From positions 1 through 49,005 of the forward strand of contig NZ_NKUI01000010.1 of the NCBI RefSeq assembly GCF_014845115.1: a stretch of DNA of 49,005 nt. The letters run 5' to 3'. Source of the stretch: Methylorubrum zatmanii (GTDB lineage Bacteria > Pseudomonadota > Alphaproteobacteria > Rhizobiales > Beijerinckiaceae). A model generated the notes under the pieces. That model did no database searches, was not told where the DNA came from, and saw only the letters and a program-made list of their open reading frames with translations. Each line of letters starts with the position of its first letter. Position 1 is the stretch's first letter. Shown piece by piece: positions 34,430 through 43,431 of this stretch. Both the position numbers and the translations under genes were made by a program.

Positions 34430-35542
34430 ATAGCGTCCGCACAGTCCACCGCCGAGACGACCGCCCAGCACCGGGCCGGACACGGCGCCCGCCTGACGGT
34501 CGATCTCTCGGCCGTGACCGCGAACTGGCGCCGCCTCGCGGCTCACGCGCCGCAGGCGGAGTGCGGCGCCGTGGTGAAGGCCGACGCCTATGGCTGCGGC
34601 CTCGCCGCCGTGGCCCCGGCCCTGTGGCGGGCGGGCTGCCGCACCTTCTTCGTCGCCCATCTCTCCGAGGGGATCGCCGCCCGCGCCCTGCTGCCGGAGG
34701 CGGCGATCTACGTGCTCAACGGCCTCCCCCCCGGCGGCGCGGAGGCCTTCCGTGCCCATGCCCTGCGCCCGGTCCTCGGCAGCGGGGAGGAACTGGCCGA
34801 GTGGGCCGCCGCCACGCAGGGCGCGAGCCCGGCCGCGCTCCATGTCGATACCGGCATGAACCGGCTCGGCCTGCGGGTCGAGGAGGCCCTCGCCCTCTCC
34901 GGCGATCCGGTGATCGCGCGGGCCGGGATCGACCTCGTGATGAGCCATCTCGTCAGCGCGGAGCAGCCGGACGATCCCCTCACTGCACATCAGGCCGAGG
35001 CCTTCGCCCGGGTGCGGGCGGCCTTTCCGCATCTGCGGGCCTCGCTCGCCAATTCCTCCGGCACCTGCCTTGCGGACGATGCCCGCCACGACCTGCTGCG
35101 GCCGGGCTATTGCCTGTTCGGCGGCAATCCCGAGCCCGGCCGGGCGAATCCGATGCGGCCGGTGGTGCGGCTCGAGGCGACGATCCTGCAGGTCCGGCAG
35201 GTCGAGGCCGGCGAGACCTGCGGCTACAACGCCCGCTGGCGGGCTCCGGCCCCGCGTCGCCTCGCCACCCTCTCGCTGGGCTATGCCGACGGCTATCCCC
35301 GCTCGGCCAGCAACAGCGGCCACGCCTTGGTCGGCGGCGTGCTCTGCCCGATGCTCGGGCTGATCTCGATGGACCTCATCATCCTCGACGTCACCCACGC
35401 GCCCGAGGCCCGGCGCGGCGGCACCGCCACGCTGATCGGCGACAGCCTCGATATCGACACGGTGGGGCAGGCGGCGGGCACCATCGGCTACGAGATCCTG
35501 ACGGGGCTGGGTTCCCGTTATGTTCGCATTGCTATAGAGTGA
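34430..35542 (+). CDS. alr: Alanine racemase (start codon ATA?)
   Basis: PLP-dependent racemase making D-alanine for peptidoglycan. PLP Lys in AVVKADAYGCG, substrate region HVDTGMNRLGL, SHLVSAEQPDDPLTAHQAE, catalytic Tyr in LATLSLGYADGYPR and end MLGLISMDLIILDVT. The first ATG/GTG/TTG in frame is GTG 34514, which would delete the first beta strand (RLTVDLSAVTANW). The frame is open upstream to ATA 34430 (ASAQSTAETTAQHRAGHGAR follows), six bases after AGGAG. From there the protein is 370 residues, the usual length. Either a rare start codon or a base error. Confidence 0.93.
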   Translation: MASAQSTAETTAQHRAGHGARLTVDLSAVTANWRRLAAHAPQAECGAVVKADAYGCGLAAVAPALWRAGCRTFFVAHLSEGIAARALLPEAAIYVLNGLPPGGAEAFRAHALRPVLGSGEELAEWAAATQGASPAALHVDTGMNRLGLRVEEALALSGDPVIARAGIDLVMSHLVSAEQPDDPLTAHQAEAFARVRAAFPHLRASLANSSGTCLADDARHDLLRPGYCLFGGNPEPGRANPMRPVVRLEATILQVRQVEAGETCGYNARWRAPAPRRLATLSLGYADGYPRSASNSGHALVGGVLCPMLGLISMDLIILDVTHAPEARRGGTATLIGDSLDIDTVGQAAGTIGYEILTGLGSRYVRIAIE

Positions 35543-35566
35543 CGGCCGGCAGCTTTCCCCGTTCAC

Positions 35567-35679
35567 GCCCTCATCCTGAGGCGCCGCAGCGGAGCGGGGG
35601 CTTCGGCGGATCCTCCAACCGGCCGCGCGATCCCTGGAGGATCCTTCGAGGCCGCCTCGCGGCACCTCAGGATGAGGGC
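35567..35679. repeat. 113-base imperfect inverted repeat between alr and radA
   Basis: GCCCTCATCCTGAGGCGCCG at the left (35567-35586) matches the reverse complement of the right end (35659-35679) with one mismatch in 21. Inside, GGATCCTCC pairs with GGAGGATCC. The TCATCCTGAGG...CCTCAGGATGA type is, from memory, widespread in Rhizobiales intergenic DNA. Confidence 0.85.
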
Positions 35680-35734
35680 ATGGGTGGGACGCCCCAAGCA
35701 TCCGCCGTCTCACGTCTTTTGCGCCCGAGTCCCC

Positions 35735-37177
35735 ATGGCGAAAATCCAACAGACCTTCGTCTGCCAGTCCTGCGGGGCGGTCTACAACCGCTGGCGCGGG
35801 CGCTGCGAGGCCTGCAACGGCTGGAACACGATCCAGGAGGAGGTCGCCTCCGCCGGCCCGCAATCCGGCCCGGCCTCGACCCGGGCCTCGCGGGCGCGGG
35901 GCCGCGTCTTTCCCCTCGAAGGCCTGACCGGCGAGGCCAAGGAGGCGCCGCGCACGGCCTCGGGGATCGACGAACTCGACCGCGTCACCGGCGGCGGTTT
36001 CGTGCGCGGCTCGGTGATCCTGCTCGGTGGCGATCCCGGCATCGGCAAGTCGACCCTGCTGATGCAGGCCTCCGCCGCCATGGCGAAACGCGGTGAGCGC
36101 GTCGCCTACATCTCCGGCGAGGAGGCGGTGGGGCAGGTGCGCCTGCGGGCCGAGCGGCTGGGGCTGGCCAAGCACCCGGTGGAGCTGGCGGCGCAAACGA
36201 ATGTCGAGGACATCGTCGAGACGCTGTCGCAGGGCCATCCGCCGGCCCTCACCATCATCGACTCGATCCAGACCATGTGGACCGAGACGGTGGAATCGGC
36301 ACCCGGCACCGTCACCCAGGTGCGCTCGTCGGCCCAGGCGCTGATCCGCTTCGCCAAGACCACGGGCACGGCCGTCATCCTCGTCGGCCATGTCACCAAG
36401 GACGGGCAGATCGCCGGCCCGCGGGTGGTCGAGCACATGGTCGATGCCGTGGCCTCGTTCGAGGGCGACCAGGGCCACCATTTCCGCATCCTGCGCGCGG
36501 TCAAGAACCGCTTCGGGCCGACCGACGAGATCGGCGTGTTCGAGATGACCGATGCCGGGCTGTCCGAGGTGCCGAACCCCTCCGCCCTGTTCCTGGCCGG
36601 CCGCGACCATGCCGCGCCGGGCACCGCCGTCTTCGCCGGGATGGAGGGCACCCGGCCGCTGCTCGTGGAGATTCAGGCGCTGGTCGCCCCCTCCTCTCTC
36701 GGCATGCCGCGCCGGGCCGTGGTCGGCTGGGATCCGAACCGCCTGTCGATGGTGCTGGCCGTGCTGGAGGCCCATGGCGGCATCCGGCTCGGCGGCCACG
36801 ACGTCTATCTCAACGTCGCGGGGGGCCTGCGCATCTCCGAGCCCGCCGCGGATCTGGCGGTCGCCGCCGCGCTCGTGTCCTCGCTCTCGGGGGCGGCGCT
36901 TCCCTCCGACTCGGTCTATTTCGGCGAACTCGGCCTGTCGGGGGCGGTGCGGCCGGTGTCGCAGGCGCCCGCCCGGCTGAAGGAGGCGCTCAAGCTCGGC
37001 TTCGGCAAGGCGATCACCCCGCAGGGCCGGGGTGAGAGCGGCGAGCGGGCGCTGCCGACGGAGGCTTTGCGCCACATCGCCGACCTCGTCGCCGGCATCG
37101 CCTCGGGCGCGCCGCGCCGGGTCGGGGGCAGGCGGGACCGCGAACGGGAGCACGCGGTGCCGGACGATCCGTTCTGA
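35735..37177 (+). CDS. radA: DNA repair protein RadA
   Basis: 480 residues from MAKIQQTFVCQSCGAVYNRW. Zinc finger Cys10-x2-Cys13 and Cys24-x2-Cys27, RecA-like core with Walker A GGDPGIGKST (about residue 98), the RadA motif VKNRFGPTDEIGVFEM (about 256), and a Lon-like C-terminal domain (GGLRISEPAADLAVAAALVS, FGELGLSGAVRPV). It promotes branch migration in recombination. The in-frame extension to 35672 is in the repeat and is excluded. Confidence 0.96.
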   Translation: MAKIQQTFVCQSCGAVYNRWRGRCEACNGWNTIQEEVASAGPQSGPASTRASRARGRVFPLEGLTGEAKEAPRTASGIDELDRVTGGGFVRGSVILLGGDPGIGKSTLLMQASAAMAKRGERVAYISGEEAVGQVRLRAERLGLAKHPVELAAQTNVEDIVETLSQGHPPALTIIDSIQTMWTETVESAPGTVTQVRSSAQALIRFAKTTGTAVILVGHVTKDGQIAGPRVVEHMVDAVASFEGDQGHHFRILRAVKNRFGPTDEIGVFEMTDAGLSEVPNPSALFLAGRDHAAPGTAVFAGMEGTRPLLVEIQALVAPSSLGMPRRAVVGWDPNRLSMVLAVLEAHGGIRLGGHDVYLNVAGGLRISEPAADLAVAAALVSSLSGAALPSDSVYFGELGLSGAVRPVSQAPARLKEALKLGFGKAITPQGRGESGERALPTEALRHIADLVAGIASGAPRRVGGRRDREREHAVPDDPF

Positions 37178-37339
37178 CGGGCGGCTCCACATCCCCGCTT
37201 CGCCGTCGGCGAGCCCGAAGGTGACGGCCGAGGTTCGCCGGGCTATATCGTTAAGGATCACCGAGGACGCGCGGCCGGGGGGAGCCGTCGCCGTCCGGGC
37301 AAGGCTGCCCCGTCCCGCCCCTGCGATGCGTAATTTGCG

Positions 37340-37936
37340 ATGCCGTTTTCCGTCCTCGACCTCGTGGTGCTCGGCATCGTGCTCGTCTCGGCGCTGCTCG
37401 CCGCCGTGCGCGGTGTGACCCGCGAGGTGCTCGCGATCATCGCCTGGGTGGCCGCCGCCGCCGTGGCGTGGTCGCTCCACCCGCTGCTGCTGCCCACCGT
37501 CAAGCAGCACGTCTCCAGCGATACCGTGGCGCTGGTCGCCTCCATCGCCGCGATCTTCCTCGCCACCCTGATCGTGGTCTCGCTGGTGACGGTGAAGATC
37601 TCCGACCTCGTGCTGGATTCGCGCATCGGGGCGGTCGACCGCTCCCTCGGCTTTCTGTTCGGGGCCGGCCGCGGCTTCCTGATCTGCGTGATCGGCTGGG
37701 TGTTCCTGGCTTGGCTGGTCCAGGGCAAGGTTCCGGATTGGGCCGCGCAGGCGAAGAGCCGTCCCCTGCTGGAAAGCTCGGGCGATGCGCTGGTGGCGCA
37801 GCTGCCCGACAACCCGGAGGGGTTCCTCAAGCAGTTCCGCAAGCCGAAGGGCGATGCCCCGGCCGAGGAGCCGCCGCCGGAGACCGACCTGCCCGCCCAG
37901 CGCCGCAGCGATGCCGCGCCCGCGCCCAAGCGCTGA
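37340..37936 (+). CDS. cvpA: CvpA family membrane protein
   Basis: 198 residues, four membrane segments: VLDLVVLGIVLVSALLAAVR with GVTREVLAIIAWVAAAAVAW, VALVASIAAIFLATLIVVSL and FLFGAGRGFLICVIGWVFLA. The pattern ..G..R.G...D..GLxFG.xRG is CvpA. The tail is Pro/Glu rich. It lies just before purF, as in E. coli, where CvpA is needed for colicin V production; its physiological role is unclear. Confidence 0.9.
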   Translation: MPFSVLDLVVLGIVLVSALLAAVRGVTREVLAIIAWVAAAAVAWSLHPLLLPTVKQHVSSDTVALVASIAAIFLATLIVVSLVTVKISDLVLDSRIGAVDRSLGFLFGAGRGFLICVIGWVFLAWLVQGKVPDWAAQAKSRPLLESSGDALVAQLPDNPEGFLKQFRKPKGDAPAEEPPPETDLPAQRRSDAAPAPKR

Positions 37937-38176
37937 AGCCCCCCGAACCGCCCTCCCGTGACAATCCGCGTTGCCGCAGCAATGCGCGCAGGCGACGAAG
38001 GATATGCTGGAATCGGTCTTGGTTGCGACGAAATCCGCGCATAGGTAACGGTTTCACGACGGTCTCGGCGCCCCCTCGCGGCCATGGCTGCGGGTGGAAG
38101 CGCCTATGGCCGTATCCCGCCGTGCCGGACGTGAGGCCCGCGATCGTCGTCGGCGCCTCCAGGATTCGAGATCGAC

Positions 38177-39652
38177 ATGTCAGCTGTCTGCGCGAGCGCC
38201 GATGTCCGTGACCTGGACATCGAGGGTGATACGCTTCGCGAGGAATGCGGCGTCTTCGGCATCTACGGGCATGACGACGCCTCGGCCATCGTCGCGCTCG
38301 GCCTGCACGCGCTGCAGCATCGCGGCCAGGAGGCGGCGGGCATCGTCTCCTTCGACGAGGGCGTGTTCCACTCCGAGCGCCGCCAGGGCCTCGTCGGCGA
38401 TTCCTTCTCCGACCGCACCACGATCGAGCGGCTCGCCGGCCGTTCCGCCATCGGCCATGTGCGCTACTCGACCACCGGCGGCACCATCCTGCGCAACGTG
38501 CAGCCGCTCTTCGCGGAACTCGCGGGGGGCGGCCTCGCGGTCGCGCATAACGGCAACCTCACCAACGCCCTGTCGATCCGCCGCGACCTCGTGAAGGACG
38601 GCGCCATCACGCAATCGACCTCGGACACCGAGGTGATCCTGCATCTGGCCGCCCGCTCGCGCAAACCGCGCATCGTCGAGCGCTTCATCGACGCGCTGCA
38701 GCAGATCCAGGGCGCCTACGCCATCGTCGCGCTCACCAACAAGAAGCTGATCGGCGCCCGCGACCCGCTCGGCATCCGCCCCCTGGTGCTGGGCGAACTC
38801 GACGGGCGCTACATCCTCGCCTCCGAGACCTGCGCCCTCGACATCATCGGCGCCCGCTTCATCCGCGACGTCGAGAACGGCGAGGTGGTCGTCATCTCGG
38901 AGGAGGGCGTCGAGTCGGTGCGCTTCTGCGAGAAGCAGCCGATGCGGCCCTGCATCTTCGAGTACATCTACTTCGCCCGCCCCGATTCGGTGGTGAACGG
39001 CAAGAGCGTCTACGGGGTGCGCAAGGCCATCGGCCAGGAACTCGCCCGCGAGGCCCTGCCGCAGGCCGACGTGGTGATCCCGGTGCCGGATTCCGGCGTG
39101 CCGGCGGCGCTCGGCTTCGCCCAGGAAGCGGGCCTGCCCTTCGAGATGGGCATCATCCGCAACCATTATGTCGGGCGCACCTTCATCCAGCCGACCCAGA
39201 CCGTGCGCGAACTCGGGGTGCGGATGAAGCACTCGGCCAACCGCGCGGCGGTCGAGGGCAAGCGCATCGTGCTGGTCGATGACAGCCTCGTGCGCGGCAC
39301 CACCTCGGTGAAGATCGTGCGGATGATGCGCGATGCCGGCGCCCGCGAGGTGCATTTCCGCATCGCCTCGCCGCCGATCACCTATCCCGATTTCTACGGC
39401 ATCGACACGCCGGAGCGCGAGAAGCTGCTCGCCGCCACCCACGACCTCGAAGGCATGCGCCAATATATCGGCGCCGATTCCCTGGCCTTCCTGTCGATCC
39501 CCGGCCTCTACCGGGCGATGGGCGAGGTGGAGCGCAACAGCGCCTGCCCGCAATACACCGACCATTGCTTCACCGGCGACTACCCGACCGGGCTGACGGA
39601 TCTGGCCATTGCCGGGCCGAAGCGCTTCGCGATGCTGGCCGAGGCGGATTGA
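38177..39652 (+). CDS. purF: Amidophosphoribosyltransferase
   Basis: 491 residues, first step of purine synthesis (PRPP + glutamine). Nucleophile Cys24 in REECGVFGIYGHDDASAIVA, so a 23-residue propeptide is expected to be cut off. Glutaminase: LHALQHRGQEAAGI, VAHNGNLTNA. PRPP site: IVLVDDSLVRGTTSVKIVRM. The end NSACPQYTDHCFTGDYPTG and YPDFYGID lack the cysteine set that holds the [4Fe-4S] cluster in the Bacillus enzyme. The 240-base gap after cvpA shows no clear hairpin. Confidence 0.97.
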   Translation: MSAVCASADVRDLDIEGDTLREECGVFGIYGHDDASAIVALGLHALQHRGQEAAGIVSFDEGVFHSERRQGLVGDSFSDRTTIERLAGRSAIGHVRYSTTGGTILRNVQPLFAELAGGGLAVAHNGNLTNALSIRRDLVKDGAITQSTSDTEVILHLAARSRKPRIVERFIDALQQIQGAYAIVALTNKKLIGARDPLGIRPLVLGELDGRYILASETCALDIIGARFIRDVENGEVVVISEEGVESVRFCEKQPMRPCIFEYIYFARPDSVVNGKSVYGVRKAIGQELAREALPQADVVIPVPDSGVPAALGFAQEAGLPFEMGIIRNHYVGRTFIQPTQTVRELGVRMKHSANRAAVEGKRIVLVDDSLVRGTTSVKIVRMMRDAGAREVHFRIASPPITYPDFYGIDTPEREKLLAATHDLEGMRQYIGADSLAFLSIPGLYRAMGEVERNSACPQYTDHCFTGDYPTGLTDLAIAGPKRFAMLAEAD

Positions 39653-39657
39653 GGCGG

Positions 39658-40401
39658 ATGGCGGAGAAGACCCTCGACGGCCGCGTCGCCGTCGTCACCG
39701 GCGCCTCCCGCGGCATCGGCCGCGCCGCCGCCCTCGCCCTGGCGCAGGCCGGCGCCCATGTCGTCGCGGTCGCCCGCACCCAGGGCGGCCTGGAGGACCT
39801 CGACGACGCGATCCGGCAGGGGGGCGGGAACGCGACCCTGGTGCCCCTCGACCTGACCGATTTCGACGCCATCGACCGCCTCGGCGCGGCGCTCAACGAG
39901 CGCTGGGGCCGGCTCGACGCGGTGGTCGGCAATGCCGGCATCCTCGGCAACCTGATGCCGGTCAGCCATGTCACGCCGAAGGTGTGGGATCAGGTGATGG
40001 CGATCAACGTCACCGCCAATTGGCGCCTGATCCGCTCGTTCGACCCGCTGCTGCAGCGTTCGGATGCGGGCCGGGCGATCTTCGTCTCCTCCGGGGCGGC
40101 CTCGAAATGCCGGGCCTATTGGGGCCCCTACTCCATCTCCAAGGCGGCGCTGGAAGCGATGGTGCGGACCTACGCCGCCGAGAACGCCAACACGCCGGTC
40201 CGCGCCATGCTGCTCAATCCGGGGCCCTTGCGCACCCGGATGCGCGCGGCGGCGATGCCGGGCGAGGATCCGGCGACGCTCAAGACCCCGGAGGATCTGA
40301 GCCCGCACTTCGTGCGTCTGGCCTCCCCCGCTTGGAACGAAACCGGCAAACTCTACGATTTCCCCAGCGACCGGGTTCTGGATTTCCAGAGTCCCCAGTA
40401 A
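39658..40401 (+). CDS. SDR family oxidoreductase
   Basis: 247 residues. NAD(P) motif VVTGASRGIGRAAALALA, NAG motif VVGNAGILGNLMPV, active-site Ser in AIFVSSGAASKCRAYW, and Tyr-x3-Lys in YWGPYSISKAALEAMV. Similar to YciK-type dehydrogenases often found after purF in alphaproteobacteria. Five bases after the purF stop, so probably cotranscribed. Substrate unknown. Confidence 0.9.
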   Translation: MAEKTLDGRVAVVTGASRGIGRAAALALAQAGAHVVAVARTQGGLEDLDDAIRQGGGNATLVPLDLTDFDAIDRLGAALNERWGRLDAVVGNAGILGNLMPVSHVTPKVWDQVMAINVTANWRLIRSFDPLLQRSDAGRAIFVSSGAASKCRAYWGPYSISKAALEAMVRTYAAENANTPVRAMLLNPGPLRTRMRAAAMPGEDPATLKTPEDLSPHFVRLASPAWNETGKLYDFPSDRVLDFQSPQ

Positions 40402-40407
40402 GGGGGT

Positions 40408-40450
40408 CCGGGGCCTCAGGCCCCGGCGGGTGACGGGCAGAGCCCGTCTT
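40408..40450 (+). terminator. Double hairpin before the DmrA-like gene
   Basis: CCGGGGCC-TCA-GGCCCCGG (40408-40426), then GACGGGC-AGA-GCCCGTC (40432-40448) with TTCTT following. The second looks like a terminator for the purF-SDR unit, or an attenuator for the next gene, whose ATG is 25 bases on. Confidence 0.6.
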
Positions 40451-40472
40451 CTTGGGCTTGTAGGGTTCTGCC

Positions 40473-40880
40473 ATGATCGACGTCCGCTGCATCTGCGCCA
40501 TCGGCCAGCGGGGCCAGCTCGGCCTCAACGGGCAGCTCCCCTGGGAAGGCAACACCGATCCGGTCTTCGTCGAGGACGTGACCCGCTTCTTCGCCCTGAC
40601 CATGGGCCACGTCCTGATCGCGGGCCCCAAAACCGTGGCCTCGGTGCCGGAATTCGCGTTCAAGGACCGCACCATCGACGTGATCCGCTCGCACGAGGAT
40701 CCGGAGGCGGTGCTGAAGCGCTATCCCGGCCGGCGCATCTTCGTCGGCGGCGGCATCGCGGTCTGGAACGTCTACGCCAAGTACATCCAGCACTGGGACA
40801 TCACCCGCCTGCCCTATGACGGCGAGGCCGACCGCTGGTTCGATCCGGCCTGGCTGGTCGGCGGGGCGCTGCGGACCTGA
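40473..40880 (+). CDS. dmrA: Dihydromethanopterin reductase (DHFR-like)
   Basis: 135 residues (about 15 kDa). DHFR family: IDVRCICAIGQRGQLGLNGQ, LPWEGNTDPVFVEDVTRFFA, GHVLIAGPKTVASVPEF and GRRIFVGGGIAVWNVYAKYI. It is shorter than ordinary DHFR (about 160), and the usual active-site Asp/Glu with MGRKTWESIP is replaced by AGPKTVASVP. These traits fit DmrA of Methylobacterium extorquens AM1, a small DHFR-like enzyme that reduces dihydromethanopterin to tetrahydromethanopterin with NADPH; the identification is from memory of that family. Alternative: a divergent FolA. It is upstream of ubiE and may be transcribed alone. Confidence 0.72.
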   Translation: MIDVRCICAIGQRGQLGLNGQLPWEGNTDPVFVEDVTRFFALTMGHVLIAGPKTVASVPEFAFKDRTIDVIRSHEDPEAVLKRYPGRRIFVGGGIAVWNVYAKYIQHWDITRLPYDGEADRWFDPAWLVGGALRT

Positions 40881-41008
40881 TTTCCCGAAACGCGCGTCCA
40901 CCCGACACCGCATCCTCGCTGCCGCATGGCGGTGGCGGCCGGCATTCGCTATGAGGCTCGGCCGGACCCCGTCGTCGGCATGGGCTCGGAAGTGCAGGGT
41001 GTGATCGG

Positions 41009-41788
41009 ATGAGCGGAACGGACACCGGAACCGCCGAGACGGAGACCACGGCCGATTTCGGCTACGAGCGCGTGCGCCTCTCCGAGAAGCAGGGCAGGGT
41101 GGACGAGGTGTTCCGCTCGGTCGCCCGCCGCTACGACCTGATGAACGACCTGATGTCGGGCGGCCTGCACCGGGCCTGGAAGTCGCACCTGATCTCGATG
41201 CTGCGCCCGTCGCGGACGCGGCCCTACCGCCATCTCGACGTGGCCGGCGGCACCGGCGACATCGCCTTCCGCACCCTCGCGGCGGGCGGGCCGGAGACCC
41301 ACGTCACCGTGCTCGACATCAACGAGGCGATGCTGCGGGTCGGCGCCGAGCGGGCCGGGCAAAAGTACGACGGCCGCATCGATTTCGTCACCGGCAATGC
41401 CGAGACCCTGCCCCTGCCCTCCGGCCATTTCGACAGCTACACCATCGCCTTCGGCATCCGGAACGTGCCGCGCATCGACCTGGCCCTGCGCGAGGCCCAC
41501 CGGGTGCTCAAGCCCGGCGGACGCTTCCTCTGCCTCGAATTCTCGCGGGTCGACCTGCCGGTTCTGGAAAAGATCTACGACGCCTACTCTTTCCACGTGA
41601 TCCCGCGCATCGGCGAGCGGGTGGCGGGAGACCGCGAATCCTACCAGTACCTCGTCGAGTCGATCCGCAAGTTCCCCTCCCCCGACAGCTTCGCCCGGAT
41701 GATCGAGGCGGCGGGCTTCGCCCATGTCAGCCATCGCCGGCTCTCCGGCGGCATCGTCGCGATCCATTCCGGCTGGAAGATTTCTTGA
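41009..41788 (+). CDS. ubiE: Ubiquinone biosynthesis C-methyltransferase UbiE
   Basis: 259 residues, SAM methyltransferase. [25 protein letters not shown] motif (UbiE signature 1, split here), SAM loop [38 protein letters not shown] and [14 protein letters not shown] (signature 2). It methylates the demethoxy-ubiquinol ring. ubiB follows after 26 bases. Confidence 0.95.
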   Translation: MSGTDTGTAETETTADFGYERVRLSEKQGRVDEVFRSVARRYDLMNDLMSGGLHRAWKSHLISMLRPSRTRPYRHLDVAGGTGDIAFRTLAAGGPETHVTVLDINEAMLRVGAERAGQKYDGRIDFVTGNAETLPLPSGHFDSYTIAFGIRNVPRIDLALREAHRVLKPGGRFLCLEFSRVDLPVLEKIYDAYSFHVIPRIGERVAGDRESYQYLVESIRKFPSPDSFARMIEAAGFAHVSHRRLSGGIVAIHSGWKIS

Positions 41789-41814
41789 TCTCCGCCGCGA
41801 AGGGAGCGCGATAA

Positions 41815-43377
41815 ATGCTCGGCGCGGTCTTCCACCTCGCCCGCGGCGCCCATGTCGGCTTCGTGCTCGCCCGCGAGGGCGGGCTGGCGCTGATCGATCC
41901 GGCCCCGCTGCCGCCGCATCTGCGGCTCGCGCTGAAGCTCGGCCGCTCCCTGGAACGGCGCGGCATCGCCGAGGCCCCCGGCGCCAGCCCGCTGGAGCGG
42001 GCGATGACCCGGCTCGGGCCGTCCTACGTCAAGTTCGGCCAGTTCCTGGCCACCCGCCCCGACATCGTCGGCATGGCCGCCGCCCGCGACCTCGAACGGC
42101 TGCAGGACCGGGTTCCGCCCTTCCCGCAGGAGATCGCCCTGAAGGTGGTCGAGCAGGAGCTGGGCAAGCCGGTGCCGGCCCTGTTCTCCTCCTTCAGCGC
42201 GCCGATCGCGGCGGCCTCCATCGCCCAGGTCCACAAGGCGACCGTGCTCGACGCCGACGGCACGCAGCGCAGCGTCGCCGTCAAGGTGATGCGGCCCGGC
42301 GTGCGTGAGCGCTTCGCCAAGGATCTGCAGGCGATGCGGTTCATGGCCCGCATCGTCCACGCGCTGCTGCCCGATGCCGAGCGCCTGCGCCCGCGGGAGG
42401 TGGTCGAGATCCTGGCCCGCTCCGTCACCATGGAGATGGATTTCCGCCTGGAAGCGGCGGCGATGTCGGAACTCGCGCAGAACACCGCGGGCGACGAGGA
42501 TTTCCGCACACCCAAGCCCGAATGGGGCCTGACCGCGCGGGATGTGCTGACCAGCGAATGGATCGACGGGGTGCGCCTCAACGACCGCGCCGGCATCGTC
42601 GCGGCCGGGCACGATCCGAAGGCCCTCGGCCGGGTGGTGATCCAGTCCTTCCTGCGTCAGGCGATCCGCGACGGGTTCTTCCACGCGGACATGCATCCGG
42701 GGAACCTGTTCGTCGATCCGCAGAGCCGGCTCGTCGCGGTCGATTTCGGCATCATGGGCCGGCTGGGACATGCCGAGCGGCGGTTCCTGGCCGAGATCCT
42801 GCTCGGTTTCATCACCCGCGATTACCGCCGGGTGGCGCAGGTGCATTTCGAGGCGGGCTACGTGCCGCGCCACCACTCGGTGGAGGATTTCGCCCAGGCG
42901 ATCCGGGCGATCGGCGAGCCGATCCACCAGCGCCGGGCCGACGAGATCTCCATGGCCAAGGTGCTCACGCTCCTGTTCGACGTGACCGCCCTGTTCGACA
43001 TGAGCACCCGCACCGAATTGGTGATGCTGCAGAAGACCATGGTGGTGGTCGAGGGCGTCGCCCGCTCGCTCGATCCGCAGCTCGACATGTGGACCGGGGC
43101 CGAGCCGGTGGTGCGCAGCTGGATCACCCGCCATCTCGGGCCCATCGGTCGCCTGGAAGGGGCGGGGCGCGCGGCCCTGACCCTGTCGGAGGTCGTCTCC
43201 GACATCCCCGACATCGCCCAGCGCATCCGCCGCATCATGATCCGCCTCGACGAGGAGGGCTCGCGCGATACCAGGGCCATCGAACGGCTGGTCAAGCTGG
43301 AGCGGCGCCACGCCTTCTGGACGACGGCGGCGCTCTGGGCGATCGCGGTGGGGGCGCTGGCGCTGGCCTTCCGGTGA
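41815..43377 (+). CDS. ubiB: UbiB, ubiquinone biosynthesis atypical kinase
   Basis: 520 residues, ADCK/UbiB family. KxGQ motif in SYVKFGQFLATRPDIVGMAA, Ala-rich loop AAASIAQVHKAT, Lys in VAVKVMRPGVRERF, catalytic Asp-Asn HADMHPGNLFVDPQSRLVAV and DFG (VDFGIMGRLG). Two membrane segments at the C-terminus (ALWAIAVGALALAF). It is an ATPase that helps extract ubiquinone precursors from the membrane. AAGGGAGCG before the ATG. Confidence 0.96.
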   Translation: MLGAVFHLARGAHVGFVLAREGGLALIDPAPLPPHLRLALKLGRSLERRGIAEAPGASPLERAMTRLGPSYVKFGQFLATRPDIVGMAAARDLERLQDRVPPFPQEIALKVVEQELGKPVPALFSSFSAPIAAASIAQVHKATVLDADGTQRSVAVKVMRPGVRERFAKDLQAMRFMARIVHALLPDAERLRPREVVEILARSVTMEMDFRLEAAAMSELAQNTAGDEDFRTPKPEWGLTARDVLTSEWIDGVRLNDRAGIVAAGHDPKALGRVVIQSFLRQAIRDGFFHADMHPGNLFVDPQSRLVAVDFGIMGRLGHAERRFLAEILLGFITRDYRRVAQVHFEAGYVPRHHSVEDFAQAIRAIGEPIHQRRADEISMAKVLTLLFDVTALFDMSTRTELVMLQKTMVVVEGVARSLDPQLDMWTGAEPVVRSWITRHLGPIGRLEGAGRAALTLSEVVSDIPDIAQRIRRIMIRLDEEGSRDTRAIERLVKLERRHAFWTTAALWAIAVGALALAFR

Positions 43378-43431
43378 GGACGCCCTTTCCCCGCTCTTGA
43401 CGCGAGCCCCGCGAATCCCCGTGGTGACGCC

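Noticed and set aside
34313..37510. 1065-residue open frame on the minus strand opposite alr and radA
   Set aside because: It runs antisense to two certain genes, is rich in Arg/Gly/His/Asp as expected of GC-rich shadow frames, and has no recognisable motif.
38941..39576. [4Fe-4S] cluster in PurF
   Set aside because: Only scattered cysteines are present; the Cys at FYGID is Asp and the closing Cys pattern does not fit the Bacillus type.
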